NCBI GenBank assembly: GCA_026260175.1
Contig: JAKCWW010000187.1
Span: forward strand, 11,346-75,345
Direction: 5' to 3'
Source: Reticulitermes lucifugus
Lineage: Eukaryota > Arthropoda > Insecta > Blattodea > Rhinotermitidae
DNA length: 64,000 bases
Below the pieces are notes generated by a model that searched no databases, was not told the DNA's origin, and saw nothing but the letters and a program-made list of their open reading frames with translations. This document shows, in pieces, positions 61,301 through 64,000 of this stretch. The position numbers and the translations under genes are program-made. Every line of letters begins with the position of its first letter. Position 1 is the first letter of the stretch.

Positions 61301-62520
61301 ATATCTATGTTACGTAGGAGACATTTAGTGCGTACTTTGTCTATAAGCGTAGAGGACTTTTTCAAACTTTGGTGAAACTCTTTTCTCGACTCTCCAGTAC
61401 CCTTCATGTGATATAGGCCCAACCCTTTAAAGCACAGTGCTTACTACATACACGCCACATACTGTAACATTGTAACACTGAATTTTTCACACGAGTTTTA
61501 CTCGTATTTATGAGTTTCTTATGAATGTTAGAATCAACGTGGAATATTTCTCTTCACAGAATTGAGAGGTCAGTTTTTATGATGGAGATGCAGCGTATTT
61601 TCTGTAAGGTAGAAAACAATTTTTTAAATGTCATGTAGGAGAATTCACACTAAAAGAGTTAATAATACGTGTGTTCAAGTCATGGCCGTAATAAGACTTT
61701 TGCATTGAACATTTTTTCACGTGATACCATGTAGTTTGTATGTTGCTACCAGACTACATCTCGCCTTATTTATAAGAAACCTCATATTTCACTAATTACG
61801 CTACGTAACTTACTCCACTTTAATTTATTTAAACGTATAAAAGTTTGAGTGTTTCAATACTGTCGTTTTTCTGTCCCCATGTAGTAAGTCATTCTTATAG
61901 TTCCGAATACGAATGCCGAGTGACACTGATGGCCGAAAACGGATTTTCGTAACTGGCAGAGTGAATATTCAGTGAAATTGTCATTTAATGCGTAATAATG
62001 GATCAGTGGTGGGGTGTTCTGTCGAAAGGGTAGCGAGGGATAAGAAATTTTATTTCTAAGGCCTTTTTAGCCTGCTGCTAGGGTATGAATATTAGTACAA
62101 TATACCAAGAGAAAAAGTACAGTACGTTGCAGCCTATTTGTGGTACCTATGTTTATATCATTCACAAATATGTCCAGCAGAAGATTACGAAATATTTATG
62201 GTAAAAATAGAGTATGTCGTAATGACATAACAATAACTATTAATAAAATTTGTACAGTATCAGTGTCTATTTTGCATCTGAGAACCAAATCACTTATCCA
62301 TAGACTGTTATGTGTGTCAAGTAATGCCTAAAAGAACTGTATCTCTGTAATTTACGTACACTGAATTTAGATCCTTGACGAGTTTTTTAAACACCATTAG
62401 TATTTAAACGGGCTTTATGCAATTATCAAACAAATCTATGACCTACATGAAAGGTAAAGGATGTCGCGTAACATGTCAAGCAGGCACTGAGAGGAGGGAG
62501 GTAGAGGTAGAGGTATAGCT
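58305..62520. other. Gene-free sequence with a GC-richer island
   Basis: Mostly AT-rich and featureless. From about 60290 to 60690 the sequence is clearly GC-richer and unassigned, with several CGs and a GTTCG...CGAAC inverted pair at about 60619-60639. The reverse 122-codon frame at 61054-61422 is among the longest repeat-free frames and resembles nothing I know. The 90-codon frame at 59048-59320 likewise. Confidence 0.45.
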
Positions 62521-62555
62521 CTACCATGCTCAACCTCACGCTAGAAAAGGGTGGG

Positions 62556-62725
62556 TAGTCAACTCCATGGGATAGAGTCAGGTGGCGGGCTCTTGTGAAT
62601 GCGGTATGAACCTTCGGGTTCCATAAAACGCGGGGAATTTCTTGACTAGCTGACGACCTGTTAGCTTCTCAAGAAGGAATCTGCTCCATAGAGTTAGTTA
62701 GTTAGTTAGTTAGTCAACTCCATGG
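62556..62725 (+). mobile_element. Recent 5'-truncated LINE insertion, TTAG tail, 15-bp duplication
   Basis: The insert 62571-62710 (140 bp) lies between perfect copies of TAGTCAACTCCATGG (62556-62570 and 62711-62725). It begins GATAGAGTCAGGTGGCGGGC, i.e. DRVRWRALVNAV of the LINE tail, loses one base in GCGGTATGAACC relative to GCGGTAATGAACC, and continues to CCATAAAACGCGGGGAATTTCTTGACTAGCTG and (TTAG)n. It is 14 bases longer at the 5' side than the copy at 55237, so the truncation points are independent. Confidence 0.93.
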
Positions 62726-62807
62726 CCCGACCGCTTCACCCCAAGAAAGAGACCCGGCACCCACTGTACAGCAGGCTGGGTGTGTCTGGTGCTGAAAACA
62801 CAGGTCA

Positions 62808-63487
62808 AAATGTTAATACCGGTGCTTCGGTATTTGTATTTATGAAACCGGGATACCGGTATTAATACCAGTATTCCAAAAACAAACATGTACTGCCTTA
62901 ACCATCCGCATGTAAACAACCAATTTATTGTACACAGTAGACCAGGGATCGACCACGAGAGATCGCCTACAATTTAACCAGCTTTTATACATTTTATATT
63001 TTAGCATGTCACTATATTGTTAGTTTTGTTTGTGTAATTCATACTGCCACAAGAGTCCCTGATGGTGATCCCAGGAAGGGATCGAAACATGTTGGACTAG
63101 CTTAGAGAGATTGTAATATATAATATCTCAAAAAAAGTATAAGAGTACGTTTGTTTGTTAAGTATTGTTTGTTTGATCAGCGACAATGCGCGGTATGAAT
63201 AATAAAAAATTTATGCAATATTTACTTTTTGTTTTGTGTGCAACAAAGTGTCTAGTGAACCAGATGTGAGTTTCATGACGTTCTCAAGTTTCCGTTACAT
63301 TTGCTTTGTGTATAATAATCCCTCAGTTGTAAACTCGGTAATATTAATGATTTATTGATGTCGATTTTATAACCTTTAAGTGAATAAATCAGAAACAATT
63401 ATTTTGAAATTAGTACGGAAACCCCCATATTTTGTATCAATACCGGCATTTGAATACCAGAAAAAAATACCGGCATCACGGTATTGT
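62808..63487. repeat. Possible degenerate inverted-repeat element with ACCGGTATT motifs
   Basis: The left end (AATACCGGTGCTTCGGTATTTG...GATACCGGTATTAATACC) and right end (AATACCGGCATTTG...AATACCGGCATCACGGTATTG) resemble each other in inverted orientation and are about 600 bases apart. The interior contains a family P motif. No duplication was found, so a transposon is only suggested. Confidence 0.35.
63055..63100 (+). repeat. Hammerhead-like motif (family P)
   Basis: CTGATGG (63059-63065), then a perfect GATCCC/GGGATC stem (63067-63072, 63078-63083) with an AGGAA loop, then GAAAC (63084-63088) and ATGTTGGAC. The last A of the CTGATGA core is G and there is one extra base, so it is hammerhead-like and probably inactive. 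Confidence 0.6.
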
Positions 63488-63613
63488 AAGCCCCAGGTGC
63501 GTCTCGGGGTCTATCTGGATGGGTCCGGAAAATCTCGCAACCTGCCGGGGTTCGAAATACGGATCGACCAGCTTGTAGCAAGTCGCTGTACGGACTAAGC
63601 TATCCCGGCCGCA
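63488..63613 (-). repeat. tRNA-derived SINE type D, reverse
   Basis: Read on the minus strand: GGCCGGGATAGCTTAGTCCG (acceptor stem and A box) and, about 45 bases on, TTTCGAACCCCGGC (B box). GCCGGG and CCCGGC could pair as an acceptor stem. The downstream part has CCCATCCAGATAGACCCCGAG. It is not a functional tRNA because the T-arm and anticodon arm do not fold properly. Confidence 0.65.
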
Positions 63614-64000
63614 CTGTGACCTCCACACAATCACAAAATATCTACTGAACTGTCCAGTGTCGGTGATGATGACTTCGGTGATAAAATTAAAAGATGCTAT
63701 GGAGAAGAACTCTCAAACTAAAAGTGTCCATAGATAAATTGCCCTTACAAACACCCATATCCACTTCTCCAAATCACAAGACCAATACTTACACACACAA
63801 ACATAATCTCAAGCCTCAATATAAGATTTAAGAAGACACTGAACAGTATACCTTCCCAAACAAATACACTGTTCCACCTTTCTGCTGTATATCACAAAGA
63901 CCCCACTCTGCTTGTTACCATGCAAAGCGAACATCTTGCAATTCCGCTTCTGCTACACATACCAATAAACTGCTATTTTCCCGATGGGAATTGCATCTAA
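63614..64000. other. Gene-free sequence to window end
   Basis: Nothing recognised. Confidence 0.5.

Larger units (their letters stand above)
1071..64000 (-). other. Putative giant intron upstream of the DIP exon
   Basis: The exon's 3' splice acceptor starts this interval in the minus-strand sense. I looked for the preceding DIP exon (a GREA-type strand leading to a Cys-Val-Val motif) in the minus-strand open frames and found none. The remaining 63 kb holds only repeats and unrecognised AT-rich sequence. The simplest reading is that it is one intron longer than 60 kb, as is common for DIP genes in large insect genomes. A small first exon, a nested gene or the gene's 5' end could have been missed, and the 186-base gap near 48.6 kb is unread. 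Confidence 0.45.

Noticed and set aside
61054-61422. 122-codon reverse frame
   Set aside because: No recognisable motif, no splice context, and composition like the flanks. Frames of this size are expected by chance in 64 kb.
1-64000. CRISPR array, operon or bacterial island
   Set aside because: No regularly spaced direct repeats, no dense open frames and no ribosome-binding-site pattern. Introns and SINEs mark it as animal nuclear DNA.

Overview
The window is animal (insect) nuclear DNA: AT-rich, intron-like, with one short spliced coding exon and many dead or short transposable elements. The exon encodes part of an immunoglobulin domain of the arthropod DIP family (Dpr-interacting, neuronal cell-surface IgSF proteins). 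I infer a cockroach or close relative (Blattodea, possibly Periplaneta), because the LINE tail ending in WRALVNAVMNLRVP-like sequence and the tRNA-derived SINEs resemble repeats I remember from cockroach genomes. No search was run, so the order and genus are tentative.

Layout. 1-60 is a SINE tail cut by the window edge. 580-730 is a small antisense LINE remnant. 858-1065 (minus) is the DIP exon with clean splice sites. I find no other exon of this gene. Its flanking exons must lie outside the window, and everything above about 1070 is most simply read as one intron of more than 60 kb (inference).

Repeats in 1.2-64 kb. (i) One LINE family is present as at least twelve fragments: a decayed reverse transcriptase piece at 35983-36900 (minus), decayed C-terminal pieces at 24770, 25090, 29495, 31125 and 43022, and two recent 5'-truncated 3' ends at 55237-55362 and 62571-62710. 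Both recent copies have (TTAG)n tails and perfect 15-bp target-site duplications. (ii) There are tRNA-derived SINEs: type A with a tRNA-Leu-like head, type B, type C and type D. Copies at 12496, 20616 and 21333 keep target-site duplications, and one type C copy near 28.5-29.1 kb is split by a type B copy. (iii) A 260-bp hAT-type MITE lies at 46732-46991 with a perfect 8-bp duplication. (iv) A dispersed set of fold-back loci shares a GAAGATGG...stem...GAAAC motif that resembles the hammerhead-like repeats of Penelope-like elements. (v) Microsatellites, a perfect 62-bp palindrome at 39111-39172 and three runs of N complete the picture.

No rRNA, functional tRNA, CRISPR, operon or complete gene other than the partial DIP gene is visible. 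The open frames of 60-150 codons scattered through the window are chance frames or run through repeats. I found no convincing new biological system. The most unusual structures are the fold-back/hammerhead-like family, the 62-bp palindrome, the inverted repeats that exactly flank the 186-base gap, and the 23-bp-arm hairpin at 6150-6197.
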